A stretch of 64,000 bases of DNA. It comes from Bacteroidota bacterium (lineage in GTDB: Bacteria; Bacteroidota; Bacteroidia; Chitinophagales; Chitinophagaceae). The notes under the pieces were generated by a model. The model was not told where the DNA came from, did not search any database, and was given only the letters and a program-made list of their open reading frames with translations. A program made the translations under genes and the position numbers. Shown piece by piece: positions 1 through 8,654 of the stretch (position 1 is the stretch's first letter; each line of letters opens with the position of its first letter). Location: the NCBI GenBank assembly GCA_023391015.1, contig JAEWBT010000047.1, positions 1-64,000 on the forward strand, read 5' to 3'.

Positions 1-158
1 CCGTGAAGGTGAGCGAGCTTTCGGGCCGCACGGAACTGGAAACCGTTGTTTCTGCCGCAGAAGCGGAGCTGGATCTGAGTGTGTTGCCGGCGGGCACCTA
101 TCTGTTGCAGTGGAGCGACGGGGTACACCAAGAGGCCATCCGCATCACCAAACAATAA
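1..158 (+). CDS. C-terminal end of a secreted protein with type IX sorting domain (partial)
   Basis: The reading frame enters from the left edge and stops at 156-158, leaving 51 residues. The tail has the form of a Por secretion C-terminal sorting domain: alternating hydrophobic strands, then the typical LPAGTYLLQW turn, a charged strand and a short basic end (RITKQ). Such tails direct proteins through the type IX secretion system and are lost on export. The cargo domain lies outside the window, so the protein's function is unknown. A strong terminator follows 37 bp after the stop. Confidence 0.85.
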   Translation, partial: VKVSELSGRTELETVVSAAEAELDLSVLPAGTYLLQWSDGVHQEAIRITKQ

Positions 159-194
159 CCACCATCCTTCTATTCTTTCACCCTTCTAAAACTA

Positions 195-231
195 AAGCAG
201 GCTACCCATAACGGGTAGCCTGCTTGCTTTT
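195..231 (+). terminator. Intrinsic terminator after the T9SS cargo gene
   Basis: A 13-bp perfect stem (195-207 with 213-225, loop ATAAC) is followed by a T-rich run. It sits 37 bp after the stop codon of the secreted-protein gene. Confidence 0.9.
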
Positions 232-571
232 AAAATAAAATATTACTGGAAAAAGAAGCGAATTCCCGGAAAAAATTAGCCGTTTGCACAATTGGCAGGC
301 TCCTACAGAGCATTACCCTTTTTCCCGGAAGCGAAAAGGTGGGCAAACGCGGCAATGAGGATCTGTCCAAACAGATTAAGGACCCACTAAATGCCTGACC
401 CCGAATCGATGAATCCGGAAAGCGAATTGTTACCATAATAGTTTATCAAGAGGTTTCTGTATCAGGTTGTTTAAAGCCGTCTGATACACCAAAAGAGCGT
501 TTGTTTTACGGAAATTTACGGAAAACAAACGCTCTTTTTTAAAGGAAAGAAAGCTGCTGATACCAGCAAGG
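232..571. other. Gene-poor stretch between convergent units
   Basis: With the terminator before it this makes a gap of more than 400 bp. I see no credible gene: both minus-strand frames here are short, without a recognisable family. It holds a small inverted repeat (TGTATCAG at 458-465 with CTGATACA at 481-488) and the long terminator hairpin listed separately. Confidence 0.6.
491..538 (-). terminator. Long terminator hairpin downstream of mazG
   Basis: A perfect 17-bp stem (491-507 with 522-538) encloses a 14-nt loop. A-rich on one flank and T-rich on the other, it could work in both directions. It is 33 bp beyond the mazG stop on the minus strand. Confidence 0.85.
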
Positions 572-1333
572 CTAAGCCTTCTTCGCTTCGTTCCAATACT
601 GATCCAAAACATCCAACGGCGTTCCCGGCATCGGGTTGCCGTTGGCACGAGCCATTTCCTCTACTACTTCAAAGCGGGCCTTAAACTTCCGGTTGGTGCT
701 TTCCAGCGCGGCTTCCGGGTCCAGGTCCAGAAAACGGGCATAGTTCACCACCGAAAAAAGCAGGTCGCCCAGCTCTGCCTGCATCGCTGCTTTGTCGCCG
801 GCGGCAACCGCTTCGTCCAGCTCTCCCAATTCTTCGTCTAGCTTTTCGCGCACATCCTCAGCCCGCTCCCAGTCAAAGCCAGCCTGACGCGCTTTTTCCT
901 GCAAACGTGCTGCTTTGGGCAACGCCGGAAAGGCTTGCGGAACGCCGGCCAAAACACTTTTCTTGCCTTCTTTCAGCTTGAGCGCTTCCCAGTTGCGCTT
1001 TACGTCGGCGTCGTTTTCCACCTGCACCGAGCCATAGATATGCGGATGTCGGGCTACCAGTTTGTTACACACCCTTTCAATCACCTCTTCGATGCCAAAT
1101 TGACCCGCTTCGCTGCCGAGGCGGGCATAAAAAACCAGGTGCAGCAGGATGTCGCCCGCTTCTTCGCAAATCCCATCCCAGTCTTCTTTGTCGATCGCGT
1201 CGGCCAGCTCGTAGGTTTCCTCAATGGTCAGCGGCCGCAGCGTGTGGATGGTCTGCTTCCGGTCCCACGGACACTGGGTGCGCAGGTCGGCAAGAATGGT
1301 TTTCAGGCGGTCAAAAGAAGTGGCGTACGACAT
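572..1333 (-). CDS. mazG: Nucleoside triphosphate pyrophosphohydrolase MazG
   Basis: MazG hydrolyses (d)NTPs to NMP and pyrophosphate and helps clean the nucleotide pool. The 253-residue protein has the tandem all-alpha MazG repeats. The first carries the metal-binding EETYELADAI helix and a later EEAGDILLH helix; the second half has the matching EELGELDEA and ELGDLLFSV motifs. Length fits the family (about 260 residues). I chose the ATG at 1331-1333 (MSYATSF), where homologues begin, rather than an in-frame start 45 bp upstream. The GNAT gene ends 17 bp upstream, so the two are probably co-transcribed and end at the 491-538 hairpin. Confidence 0.93.
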   Translation of the reverse strand: MSYATSFDRLKTILADLRTQCPWDRKQTIHTLRPLTIEETYELADAIDKEDWDGICEEAGDILLHLVFYARLGSEAGQFGIEEVIERVCNKLVARHPHIYGSVQVENDADVKRNWEALKLKEGKKSVLAGVPQAFPALPKAARLQEKARQAGFDWERAEDVREKLDEELGELDEAVAAGDKAAMQAELGDLLFSVVNYARFLDLDPEAALESTNRKFKARFEVVEEMARANGNPMPGTPLDVLDQYWNEAKKA

Positions 1334-1350
1334 AGGCGCAAAGGTAAACC

Positions 1351-1650
1351 CTATGCGCCGGCCCCATCCTTTTGCCACACATCGGCATAGCGGTCGTGTT
1401 TTTCAAAAAGATGGTGGGCATAGCTGCACTGCGGAACAATTTTAAGGTTGTTCTGACGGGCATAATCCACCACCTGATCTACCAACTGCTTGCCCAGCTG
1501 CTGGCCCTGAAACGCATCGGATACCTCCGTGTGGTCAATCACAAGGGTATTGTCACTTGTTTGGGAATACGAAACCTCCCCAGCTTTCTGGCCTGCTTCC
1601 TGCGCAGTGAAAAGTCCGTGTTCGGCGTCTTTGGTATGATGGAAATCCAT
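1351..1650 (-). CDS. Small GNAT-family N-acetyltransferase
   Basis: This 99-residue protein resembles the compact YjdJ/COG2388 acetyltransferases. After two N-terminal strands comes a VSDAFQGQQLGKQLV segment, which is the shortened acetyl-CoA pyrophosphate-binding loop of the family. A C-terminal IVPQCSYAHHLFEKH helix-strand with the usual Cys and His follows. The substrate is not predictable. It probably shares a transcript with mazG, whose start lies 17 bp downstream. Confidence 0.85.
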   Translation of the reverse strand: MDFHHTKDAEHGLFTAQEAGQKAGEVSYSQTSDNTLVIDHTEVSDAFQGQQLGKQLVDQVVDYARQNNLKIVPQCSYAHHLFEKHDRYADVWQKDGAGA

Positions 1651-1798
1651 TTAAAAAAGGTTATTTGGAAAAGAATTAAAAAAGCCTTTCGGCCATCGTT
1701 CTACTCTTCAAAAAGGACGCGCCAGCAGCCGGATTTTCCGGAAATTTTAGGCAATAAAAGGGTCGATTTCCGGAAAACAGAGGCTTCTGCAACACGAA

Positions 1799-1828
1799 AA
1801 AAGCCATTGCTGTATAGCAATGGCTTTT
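1799..1828 (-). terminator. Terminator downstream of the DUF4142 gene
   Basis: A perfect 13-bp stem (1799-1811 with 1816-1828) has a 4-nt loop GTAT and A/T-rich flanks. It lies 21 bp past the stop codon of the DUF4142 gene on the minus strand. Confidence 0.88.
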
Positions 1829-1849
1829 CAAAAATGAGCAAGGCTGCGT

Positions 1850-2443
1850 TTACTTCATCATGGCCTTGATTTCCTTGATCTTTTGCAGGTGCATTTCCAG
1901 CGTCGGCAATGTTTTGGCGGCAAAGGCTTTGATATCCGGATCTGCAGCGTTCATGGATTGCTTGCGGAACATCTCCACATCGTCTTCATGATCATCCACC
2001 ATGTGGTCCACATAGGCTTTGTCAAAATCAGTACCTGTTTTCTTCATCATGTCATTATACATCTCCTGATTGTCGTTGCTCATCGTCGCGGGCAGGGTAA
2101 TGTTTTTCTTTGCTGCCAGCGCTTTCAGCTCGTTGTTGGCTTTGTTGTGGTCGTCCACCATCATCTTGCCAAAGCTTTTCACCTGTGCGTTTGCGCCGTT
2201 TTTCTGCGCCAGTTCGCCCAGCTGCACTTCCATCATGCCGCCGTCAGCTGCCTTCACGGCAAAGTCGGCGTCGTCTTTAACATCATTGTCGGAGCCGGGC
2301 ATATTCATCGTGTTCATGGTAGAATCTTCGATTTTCTGCTCGTTGCGATCTTCGGCAATATCCTTAGAATCGGTTTCGTTGGTACAGGCGGTAAAGGAAA
2401 GGCAGGCGGCTACCGCCAGGACGGAGAAAAGGGTTTTTTTCAT
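1850..2443 (-). CDS. DUF4142 ferritin-like putative lipoprotein
   Basis: The 197-residue product starts with a lipoprotein signal (MKKTLFSVLAVAACLSFTAC), the lipidated Cys being residue 20. An acidic linker of about 40 residues precedes a DUF4142 four-helix domain, seen in the repeated DHNKANNEL and DHMVDDHEDDVEMF helices. DUF4142 proteins are ferritin-like and often found in stress-related envelope contexts; the reaction is unknown. I took the ATG at 2441-2443 because it yields the signal peptide. An in-frame extension upstream would overlap the DUF72 gene. Confidence 0.88.
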   Translation of the reverse strand: MKKTLFSVLAVAACLSFTACTNETDSKDIAEDRNEQKIEDSTMNTMNMPGSDNDVKDDADFAVKAADGGMMEVQLGELAQKNGANAQVKSFGKMMVDDHNKANNELKALAAKKNITLPATMSNDNQEMYNDMMKKTGTDFDKAYVDHMVDDHEDDVEMFRKQSMNAADPDIKAFAAKTLPTLEMHLQKIKEIKAMMK

Positions 2444-2498
2444 GAGAAAGGGATTTTTTCTAATCCCTTTCAAAAAATGCGCCACCTTTTGTTTTCTT

Positions 2499-3494
2499 TT
2501 AGAAAAGACTGCTTTGCACCGCCGCCGGTCCGGCTTCCAGCTGCGGCACCTGCGTTTCCTGCAAAACCCCGTATTGCACCGCATCGGCAAAGGGATTGAA
2601 CAGCGGGTTCGATAAGGCGGGGTCGGCAATCGAACGCCCCAATACATCATTGGCCCGTGCAATGGCGTACCGCGCCATTTCCGGTGCCGAAAGACCATTG
2701 TGCATAATCAGGTATGCCGCTTCCAGCCCGTCTTGTTCCCAGTTTTTCAGCCGTTGCATCCAGTCTTCTATGCGTTCGTAGGTACTGCGCACCCGGCTTT
2801 TGCCCACAAACCGAATCATCACTTTGGGGATCGTCAGGTGCATATGACAGGCGTCGCGGCGGCCCGGCGTGTCGGTGATCACCGCGCCAATGCCCAGGTC
2901 GCGAAACACTTCCGTCCAGATAGCCAGAATAGGCTCTCGAAACCAGTCGGGGTGGCGGAATTCCACAAAAAAGGTTTGCTTCCGGGGCAGCGTCCGCAGG
3001 TAGCGATACAGGTTTTCCTGATTGATGCGCGTCGGGGTAAACGCTTCGCCGGTTTGCAAAAACATCGGCCCCAGGTGCGCGCCAAATCCGGCCACGCTAT
3101 CCAGGAACAGCCCCGTGTCACGCGAAGGGTTGATAAAGTGGCTGTGGTGGGAAATAATCTGCGGAAACTTGGGCAGGAAAAGAAAATCGCTTTTCACAGC
3201 TTTGTCGGCCCATTTCCGGATGGTTTCCTGTGGATAAATGCGGTAGTGGGTGCCGTTAAATTCCATGCAATGAAAGCGCTGCATATAAGCATCCATTACA
3301 TCGGCCTCGCGGGTGCGGGACGGGTAGAGGCGGCCCTTCCATTCCTTTACATGCCACTCAGCCAGCCCGATTTGCAGTTGCATCGGTTGAGCCGATTGGG
3401 CGCGCAGCAGCAAGGGCTTATTTATCGCCGGGTCGGGCGGTAAGGGAAACGATTTGCCCGTTAGTTGATCGGGTTCCAGCCATCCAAAATTCAT
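2499..3494 (-). CDS. DUF72 family (YecE-like) protein
   Basis: DUF72 proteins have a TIM-barrel fold whose activity is not established. The start of the domain is LQIGLAEWHVKEWKGRLYP, the usual G-x-x-x-W-x-x-x-W...Y-P signature. YMQRFHCMEFNGTHYRIP-like and FFVEFRHPDWF segments follow, and a VMIRFVGKSR near the C-terminus. The total of 331 residues is slightly long because of a C-terminal extension of about 60 residues. The ATG at 3492-3494 (MNFGWL) is preferred to one 26 codons upstream. It is transcribed away from the lipoprotein gene's start by only 55 bp, so the two may form an operon. Confidence 0.85.
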   Translation of the reverse strand: MNFGWLEPDQLTGKSFPLPPDPAINKPLLLRAQSAQPMQLQIGLAEWHVKEWKGRLYPSRTREADVMDAYMQRFHCMEFNGTHYRIYPQETIRKWADKAVKSDFLFLPKFPQIISHHSHFINPSRDTGLFLDSVAGFGAHLGPMFLQTGEAFTPTRINQENLYRYLRTLPRKQTFFVEFRHPDWFREPILAIWTEVFRDLGIGAVITDTPGRRDACHMHLTIPKVMIRFVGKSRVRSTYERIEDWMQRLKNWEQDGLEAAYLIMHNGLSAPEMARYAIARANDVLGRSIADPALSNPLFNPFADAVQYGVLQETQVPQLEAGPAAVQSSLF

Positions 3495-3665
3495 AGTCTT
3501 TAATAACAATGAAAAAGCTTTTTCGTTGGATTTCAGGCTCTGAAAAACAGTTTTTAAGTGTGAAAATGACATTTAATTTTCCGGAAAAACCACCCATTTT
3601 CAATCGCCGGCAGCGGCGCGGGCCATCATGTCTCTTTTGCTTGAAAAACATTCGTCCATAAATAA

Positions 3666-3686
3666 AGACGCCCGATTTGGGCGTCT
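3666..3686 (-). terminator. Terminator downstream of fabG
   Basis: AGACGCCC at 3666-3673 pairs with GGGCGTCT at 3679-3686. Read on the minus strand the hairpin is followed by a T-rich run. It lies 30 bp past the fabG stop. Confidence 0.8.
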
Positions 3687-3715
3687 CTACAGGCACAGCT
3701 TCTCTTTTGTCTCTA

Positions 3716-4462
3716 CTACAGATTCATTCCCCCATCCACACTCAGCACTTGTCCGGTGATATAGGTGCTCATATCCGAGGCCAGGAAAAGGGCGGCATTG
3801 GCGATGTCTTCCGGTTTGCCGGCACGGCCCAAGGGAATTTTCTCGGCCCACTTGTCGGAGCCGCTTTCTTTTAAAAACTGCGTCATGTCGGTTTCAATAA
3901 AACCTGGCGCAATGGCATTGCAGCGAATGCCCCGCGAGCCAATTTCGGCTGCAATGCTTTTGGTAAAGCCAATAATACCAGCCTTAGACGCCGCGTAGGC
4001 CGCCTGTCCGGCGTTGCCTTTGATGCCCACGATAGAGCTCATGTTGATGATGGATCCGGCGCGCGCCTTCATCATGGGGCGAATCACCTGCTTGGTAAGG
4101 TTATACACCGATCTCAGGTTGGCGGCCATCACCTCGTCCCACTGCTCCGGCGAAAGGCGCAACAACAGGTTGTCGCGCGAGATACCGGCATTATTCACGC
4201 AAATATCCAGTGCGCCAAAGTCGGTGGCCACGTCGGTAGCCAGTTTTTCGGCAGCCGCATAGTCGCCCGCATCGCTTTTATAGGCTTTCGCCGTCACGCC
4301 GTTCTGGGCCAGTTCATCGGCCAGGGCACGGGCTTTTTCGTCGCTCGACACATAAGTAAAAGCCACGTTGGCGCCGTGCTGGGCAAAAAGTTTGGCGATG
4401 GCTTCGCCGATGCCGCGGGATCCACCCGTGACGAGGGCTGTTTTTCCGGAAAGTAATTTCAT
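3716..4462 (-). CDS. fabG: 3-oxoacyl-[acyl-carrier-protein] reductase FabG
   Basis: This short-chain dehydrogenase reduces beta-ketoacyl-ACP with NADPH in fatty-acid elongation. The 248-residue protein has the TGGSRGIGE cofactor loop (residues 12-20), NNAG at 90-93, and the catalytic set N115, S142, Y156 and K160 (YAASKAG). The C-terminus VLSVDGGMNL is typical of FabG. I start at the ATG 4460-4462 (MKLLSGKTALVTGG); an in-frame upstream ATG would add 16 residues absent from the family. FabG itself cannot be separated from close SDR paralogues by motif alone, but the C-terminus and length favour it. Confidence 0.88.
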   Translation of the reverse strand: MKLLSGKTALVTGGSRGIGEAIAKLFAQHGANVAFTYVSSDEKARALADELAQNGVTAKAYKSDAGDYAAAEKLATDVATDFGALDICVNNAGISRDNLLLRLSPEQWDEVMAANLRSVYNLTKQVIRPMMKARAGSIINMSSIVGIKGNAGQAAYAASKAGIIGFTKSIAAEIGSRGIRCNAIAPGFIETDMTQFLKESGSDKWAEKIPLGRAGKPEDIANAALFLASDMSTYITGQVLSVDGGMNL

Positions 4463-4732
4463 GAGGCTAAGATAGGGCGACAGCAAAATTTTTTGGTTTG
4501 AGAAATTCATTTCCGTCGTAACATTGCTTATCGTTTTGGATGGAGGTATGGTTGTTGCAAGGCATTTGCTGCGCAGATTTTAATTTTTCCGCTCCACCCG
4601 CTTTCGTTATTTCTTTTTCCGGAAAATTTTACCAAAAGCCTTCCCTCTTTTTTAAATAGAGATCAGGGCAGGATTTGCGCCGGAAGCGATTTCCTTTTTT
4701 TAGTTGTTTATTATTACCGACGTCATTTTTTC
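4463..4732. promoter_or_regulatory. Divergent promoter region between fabG and rho
   Basis: The 270 bp between the two start codons must hold promoters for both directions. The DNA is A/T-rich and carries TTTTTCCGGAAAATTTT near 4616-4632, one of the dispersed TTCCGGAA palindromes. I could not pick a convincing TAnnTTTG -7 box with a TTG -33 box for either gene. Confidence 0.45.
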
Positions 4733-7315
4733 ATGCCGTACGATTATGCAAAGCTCAGCGAGATGACTGCTGAGACGCTGGCTGCCGTTGCCCGCGAAAT
4801 GGAGGTTTCTGATTTTGAAAACCTCGAAAAACAGGCCCTGATTTATAAAATTCTGGATCAGCAGGCGGTGCGCCCTGCCTCTAAATCTTCTTTCTCGAAG
4901 GCCACAGAAGCCGCCCTGGTCGAAAACGCCCCTGCCGAAGAAGAAACGCCTATTAAAAAGCGCCGGGGCCGCCCCGCCAAAGCCAAAGAGGTACCGGCCG
5001 AAGCCAGCGAACCCGTGGAAGTGCCGCCCGCGATAGCCGCCGCCATTCCGCCGCCCGACCCCGAAGCACCGGTTATCATCACCGACGACGCAGCCGAAGC
5101 AGGCCCCGGGCCGGTGAAAAAACGCCGCGCCAAAGCTGCCAAGCCCAAAGCCGCAGCAGCACCGGAAATCCCGGAAAATACCGCCGCCGTTCCGGAAAAT
5201 ACAACCGCAACTGCAACCGAGAAGCCCGCTGAAAAGCCCCGCCGTGGAAAAGCTGCCCGCCCGAAAGCTAAAGGGCCGGAAACGCCTTCTGAAAAAGCTG
5301 TGGATACTGCCGTAGCTGCCGACTGGGCCGAGGTATCCCGCGAACAGGAGCGGGGCAATATGCAGCACGCCGACGAAGCCGCCGGCAATGCACCAGCTGC
5401 CGCCGCTATCACTGCGCCAGAGGAAAAGCCCGCCCGCCCGGAAGCACCCCAACAAGCGCCGCGGCCGGCTTCCGACACTACACCCCGCGAGCCCCAACGC
5501 CACCCCCGCGAAGGCCAGGCTCCGCGCGAAGCGCAACAACGGCAACCGCAAGGCCAGACGCAACAGCGCTCGCAAAACCCTGCCGACCGTACCCAGCCGG
5601 AAGGTCAACGCACCCAGCCAACCCAGCAACCTCCGCAACAAGGACAGCCGCAACGGGACTTTCAACAACGTGGCCCGCGTCCGGAAGCCCCTCAACGGAC
5701 CCAGCAGGGCCACCCGCAGCACCGTGATACCGGCATTCCGCGCGAAGGATTGCCCCATCCGCAAACCCAACAACGCGAGTTTCAGCAGCGCCCCGACAAC
5801 CGACCGCCGCGCGACGGACAGCCGCAACAGCAGCAACGGCCTCAACAGCAGCAAGGCGAGCCGCGCCCAGGCCAGCAACCCGCCCCACAGCAGCAGCGGC
5901 AGCAGTCGCCGATGCAGGAAGGCCGGCAGGCAACCCCTGACCAGCGCCATCAAACAACAGAGCAGCGCCCGCAACAGCGGGAGTCGTTTCAGCGCGATGG
6001 TCGCCCAGCTCCCCAACAACCCCAGCAGGTGCCTGGGCAAAGCGCTACACCGCAGCAACAAAGCCGAGAATTCATTTCCCGCGACCAACGCACACCGGAG
6101 CAGCGGCCGCCGCAGCAGCAAGGCGGTGAGCCCCGTCCACAGCAAAACGAGATTCGCCAGCAACCGCAACAACGCACGCCGCCCCCACCGCCAGTGGAAT
6201 TTGACGGTATTGTGAAAGCGGAAGGCGTGGTGGAACTGATGCCCGACGGCTACGGCTTTTTGCGATCCTCAGACTACAACTACCTGTCTTCACCCGACGA
6301 CGTTTTTCTGGAACCCAAGCAAATTAAAACGCTGGGTTTGAAAGCCGGTGATACGGTGGTAGGCCAGTGCCGCCCGCCCCGCGAAGGCGAAAAATATTTC
6401 ACGCTCACCAAGCTGGAAACCATCAACGGCAAGTCGCCGGAGGAAATGCGCGACCGCGTGCCGTTTGAATACCTGACGCCGCTGAACCCCTACCAAAAGC
6501 TGGACCTCAGCACCGGCATGAGCTCCCACAGCACCCGCATCATGGACCTTTTTGCCCCCATCGGCAAAGGCCAGCGCGGACTGATCGTGGCGCAGCCCAA
6601 GACGGGTAAAACCATGCTCCTGAAGGAAGTGGCCAACGCCATTGCCCGCAACCACCCGGAAGTGTATCTGATGGTGGTGCTGATTGACGAGCGCCCGGAA
6701 GAGGTAACCGATATGCAGCGCTCTGTGCGCGCCGAGGTGATTGCCTCTACTTTCGACGAGCCGGCCGACAAGCACGTGAAAGTCTCTACCATGGCCCTGC
6801 AAAAAGCCAAGCGCCTCGCCGAAGTAGGCCACGACGTAGTGATTTTGCTGGATTCCATCACCCGCCTGGCCCGCGCCCACAACACCGTAGCACCGGGTTC
6901 CGGAAAAGTGCTTTCCGGTGGGGTAGAAGCGACGGCGATGCAAAAGCCTAAACAGTTTTTTGGTGCCGCCCGCAAGATTGAAAACGGCGGCTCGCTCACC
7001 ATTCTGGCCACGGCGCTGATTGACACCGGCTCGCGGATGGACGAGGTGATTTTTGAGGAATTTAAAGGCACCGGCAACATGGAGCTGGCCCTCGACCGCA
7101 AGCTCGCCAACCGCCGCATCTTCCCGGCCATCGACCTGGTGGGCTCCTCCACGCGCCGCGATGATTTGCTCCTCAACGAAGCCATTCAAAACAAAATGTG
7201 GATTCTGCGCAAGCACATCGCCGACATGAACCCCGACGAGGCCATGAACTTTTTGCTTCAGCAAATGAAAGGCACCAAGAGCAATGAAGAGTTTCTGGCA
7301 ACGATGAACCGGTAA
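4733..7315 (+). CDS. rho: Transcription termination factor Rho with a giant disordered insert
   Basis: Rho is a hexameric RNA helicase that ends transcription. Residues 1-45 form the Rho N-terminal helical domain. About residues 50-485 are low complexity: first Ala/Pro/Lys-rich with AT-hook-like KKRRGRPAK, then extremely Gln/Pro/Arg-rich. The RNA-binding cold-shock domain (VELMPDGYGFLRS) starts near residue 490. The ATPase core has Walker A AQPKTGKT at 620-627, Walker B ILLDSITR with D707, and Q-/R-loop segments near the end. At 860 residues it is twice the size of E. coli Rho (419). Inserts here are known in Bacteroidota; in Bacteroides thetaiotaomicron the insert has been linked to phase separation. 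It is monocistronic, with a terminator after it. Confidence 0.96.
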   Translation: MPYDYAKLSEMTAETLAAVAREMEVSDFENLEKQALIYKILDQQAVRPASKSSFSKATEAALVENAPAEEETPIKKRRGRPAKAKEVPAEASEPVEVPPAIAAAIPPPDPEAPVIITDDAAEAGPGPVKKRRAKAAKPKAAAAPEIPENTAAVPENTTATATEKPAEKPRRGKAARPKAKGPETPSEKAVDTAVAADWAEVSREQERGNMQHADEAAGNAPAAAAITAPEEKPARPEAPQQAPRPASDTTPREPQRHPREGQAPREAQQRQPQGQTQQRSQNPADRTQPEGQRTQPTQQPPQQGQPQRDFQQRGPRPEAPQRTQQGHPQHRDTGIPREGLPHPQTQQREFQQRPDNRPPRDGQPQQQQRPQQQQGEPRPGQQPAPQQQRQQSPMQEGRQATPDQRHQTTEQRPQQRESFQRDGRPAPQQPQQVPGQSATPQQQSREFISRDQRTPEQRPPQQQGGEPRPQQNEIRQQPQQRTPPPPPVEFDGIVKAEGVVELMPDGYGFLRSSDYNYLSSPDDVFLEPKQIKTLGLKAGDTVVGQCRPPREGEKYFTLTKLETINGKSPEEMRDRVPFEYLTPLNPYQKLDLSTGMSSHSTRIMDLFAPIGKGQRGLIVAQPKTGKTMLLKEVANAIARNHPEVYLMVVLIDERPEEVTDMQRSVRAEVIASTFDEPADKHVKVSTMALQKAKRLAEVGHDVVILLDSITRLARAHNTVAPGSGKVLSGGVEATAMQKPKQFFGAARKIENGGSLTILATALIDTGSRMDEVIFEEFKGTGNMELALDRKLANRRIFPAIDLVGSSTRRDDLLLNEAIQNKMWILRKHIADMNPDEAMNFLLQQMKGTKSNEEFLATMNR

Positions 7316-7353
7316 TTATAAGAGTGTATTTTTCCGGAAATTTCCGGAATCAG

Positions 7354-7388
7354 AACGGCTGCTTTATATGAAAAGCAGTCGTTTTTTT
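7354..7388 (+). terminator. Terminator after rho
   Basis: An 11-bp stem (7354-7364 with 7373-7383, one G-T pair) is followed by seven Ts. It lies 39 bp past the rho stop. The run just before it contains two overlapping TTCCGGAA palindromes. Confidence 0.88.
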
Positions 7389-7437
7389 GTGTCGTTCCGG
7401 CAACGATTTTACCGGATAATTTAAATCTCATTTTTCC

Positions 7438-7758
7438 ATGGAAAAGAAAGTACATCACTACCATCTGACCCTTCAATACACCCAGGACAATCAAAACAAT
7501 CCGGTGAGCCAGCCGGCGGTTGAGCTGGATTTTACCAACCACGACAACATTTTCGCGATTATAGACCGGTTGAAAGACCGGCAGCTTTTTGAGCAGGAAA
7601 GCGACGCAACCGAGTTTGCCATTGGCCTGAAATTATTCAGCGAAGTGATGATCCGCAACCGGAAACACCCTTTGTTTGAGGATTTTGCCCCTGCCTTTAG
7701 TGATTTTATGAAAAAGCTGAAGTCGGGTAGCCCTGAAAATTCCGGAAAATCCACCTAA
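7438..7758 (+). CDS. DUF3861 domain protein
   Basis: This 106-residue cytoplasmic protein has the pattern of DUF3861. It opens with a basic strand HHYHLTLQYTQDN, followed by a central ELDFTNHDNIFAIIDRLK segment and the conserved GLKLFSEVMIRNRKHPLF, with an acidic FAPAFSDFM helix near the end. The family has no known function. The next gene, a secreted hydrolase, starts 5 bp downstream, so the two share a transcript. Confidence 0.8.
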   Translation: MEKKVHHYHLTLQYTQDNQNNPVSQPAVELDFTNHDNIFAIIDRLKDRQLFEQESDATEFAIGLKLFSEVMIRNRKHPLFEDFAPAFSDFMKKLKSGSPENSGKST

Positions 7759-7763
7759 AAACC

Positions 7764-8507
7764 ATGAAACAACTACTTTTTGCGACCCTTCTTGCCGGCA
7801 CCTTTATGAATGCAACCGCTCAAAACCTGAAACCCGTTTCCTACGCTGATGGTCCGCAGCTATTAAACGGGCTGGTAACGGAAAATGCCGGAAAAAAACT
7901 ACCCGGTGTGTTGGTTTTGCCTGCCTGGAAAGGCATTGACGACGAGGCCAAAGACGCCGCACGGGCGCTGGAAAAAGAAGGCTATGTGGCGTTCATAGCC
8001 GATATCTACGGTGAAGGCCATATCCCCAAAACCAACGAAGAAGCAAAGGTTATTTCCGGAAAATTCAAGGAAGATTTTGCCTTGTATCAAAAACGCATAT
8101 CGCTGGCGCTGGAGCAGTTGAAAAAGGCCGGTGCCGAGCAGGATAAAATCGCGGTTATCGGGTATTGTTTTGGCGGAACCGGCGCACTGGAAGCCGCCCG
8201 CGGACAATTGCCCGTGCAAGGGGTGGTTTCTATCCACGGCGGCTTGGCAAAAGACCCAAACCGGAAGAATGGCCCACTGCCGGTAAAGATTTTGGTGGAA
8301 AATCCCGCCGAAGACCAAAGCGTAACACCGGAGCAACTCCAGAAGCTGCAACAAGAGTTGAACGAAGGCAAAGCAGACTGGCAACTCATCACTTACGCGT
8401 ATTCCAAACACACCTTTACCGATCCGAAATCGCCCGACTACAACCCCACCATGGCGAAACGCGCCTGGCAGCACACGCTGTTGTTTTTGCGGGAAGTATT
8501 GCAATAG
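7764..8507 (+). CDS. Secreted dienelactone hydrolase family protein
   Basis: An alpha/beta hydrolase of 247 residues with a signal peptide (cleavage after NATAQ, residue 20), so it is probably periplasmic. The nucleophile elbow is GYCFGG with C135. The rest of the triad is plausibly D184 and H216 (YSKHTFTD), as in dienelactone hydrolases, which use Cys in place of Ser. The lid-region motif GVLVLPAWKGIDD matches the family. The natural substrate is unknown; many members act on esters or lactones. It ends before the tRNA-Pro integration site and is the last chromosomal gene on this side. Confidence 0.88.
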   Translation: MKQLLFATLLAGTFMNATAQNLKPVSYADGPQLLNGLVTENAGKKLPGVLVLPAWKGIDDEAKDAARALEKEGYVAFIADIYGEGHIPKTNEEAKVISGKFKEDFALYQKRISLALEQLKKAGAEQDKIAVIGYCFGGTGALEAARGQLPVQGVVSIHGGLAKDPNRKNGPLPVKILVENPAEDQSVTPEQLQKLQQELNEGKADWQLITYAYSKHTFTDPKSPDYNPTMAKRAWQHTLLFLREVLQ

Positions 8508-8612
8508 CTTAGCTTCTGGATTGTTAGAATACTAAGTCTGCTTCCCTTGTCTCAGCTCCTATGCCTGATTGGTTTTGCCATTTTCCAGAAGCACTGCATT
8601 GGACTTTAAACT

Positions 8613-8643
8613 AAAAGCCCAGCCTTTTTCAGACTGGGCTTTT
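8613..8643 (-). terminator. Displaced native terminator of tRNA-Pro
   Basis: AAAAGCCCAG at 8613-8622 pairs with CTGGGCTTTT at 8634-8643. On the minus strand it is a stem with a T-run, 11 bp beyond the 3' end of the tRNA-Pro fragment. It would have ended the tRNA transcript before the island inserted, and may also serve the hydrolase gene on the plus strand. Confidence 0.85.
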
Positions 8644-8654
8644 CTTTCGTTTCT

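Noticed and set aside
458..488. Inverted repeat TGTATCAG / CTGATACA as a regulatory site
   Set aside because: Only 8 bp per arm with a 15-nt loop in a gap between convergent units; no gene start nearby.
4700..6172. Long open frame of 490 codons opposite rho, Leu/Arg/Gly-rich
   Set aside because: Antisense of the Gln/Pro/Arg-rich part of rho. Open because of base composition, no start context.
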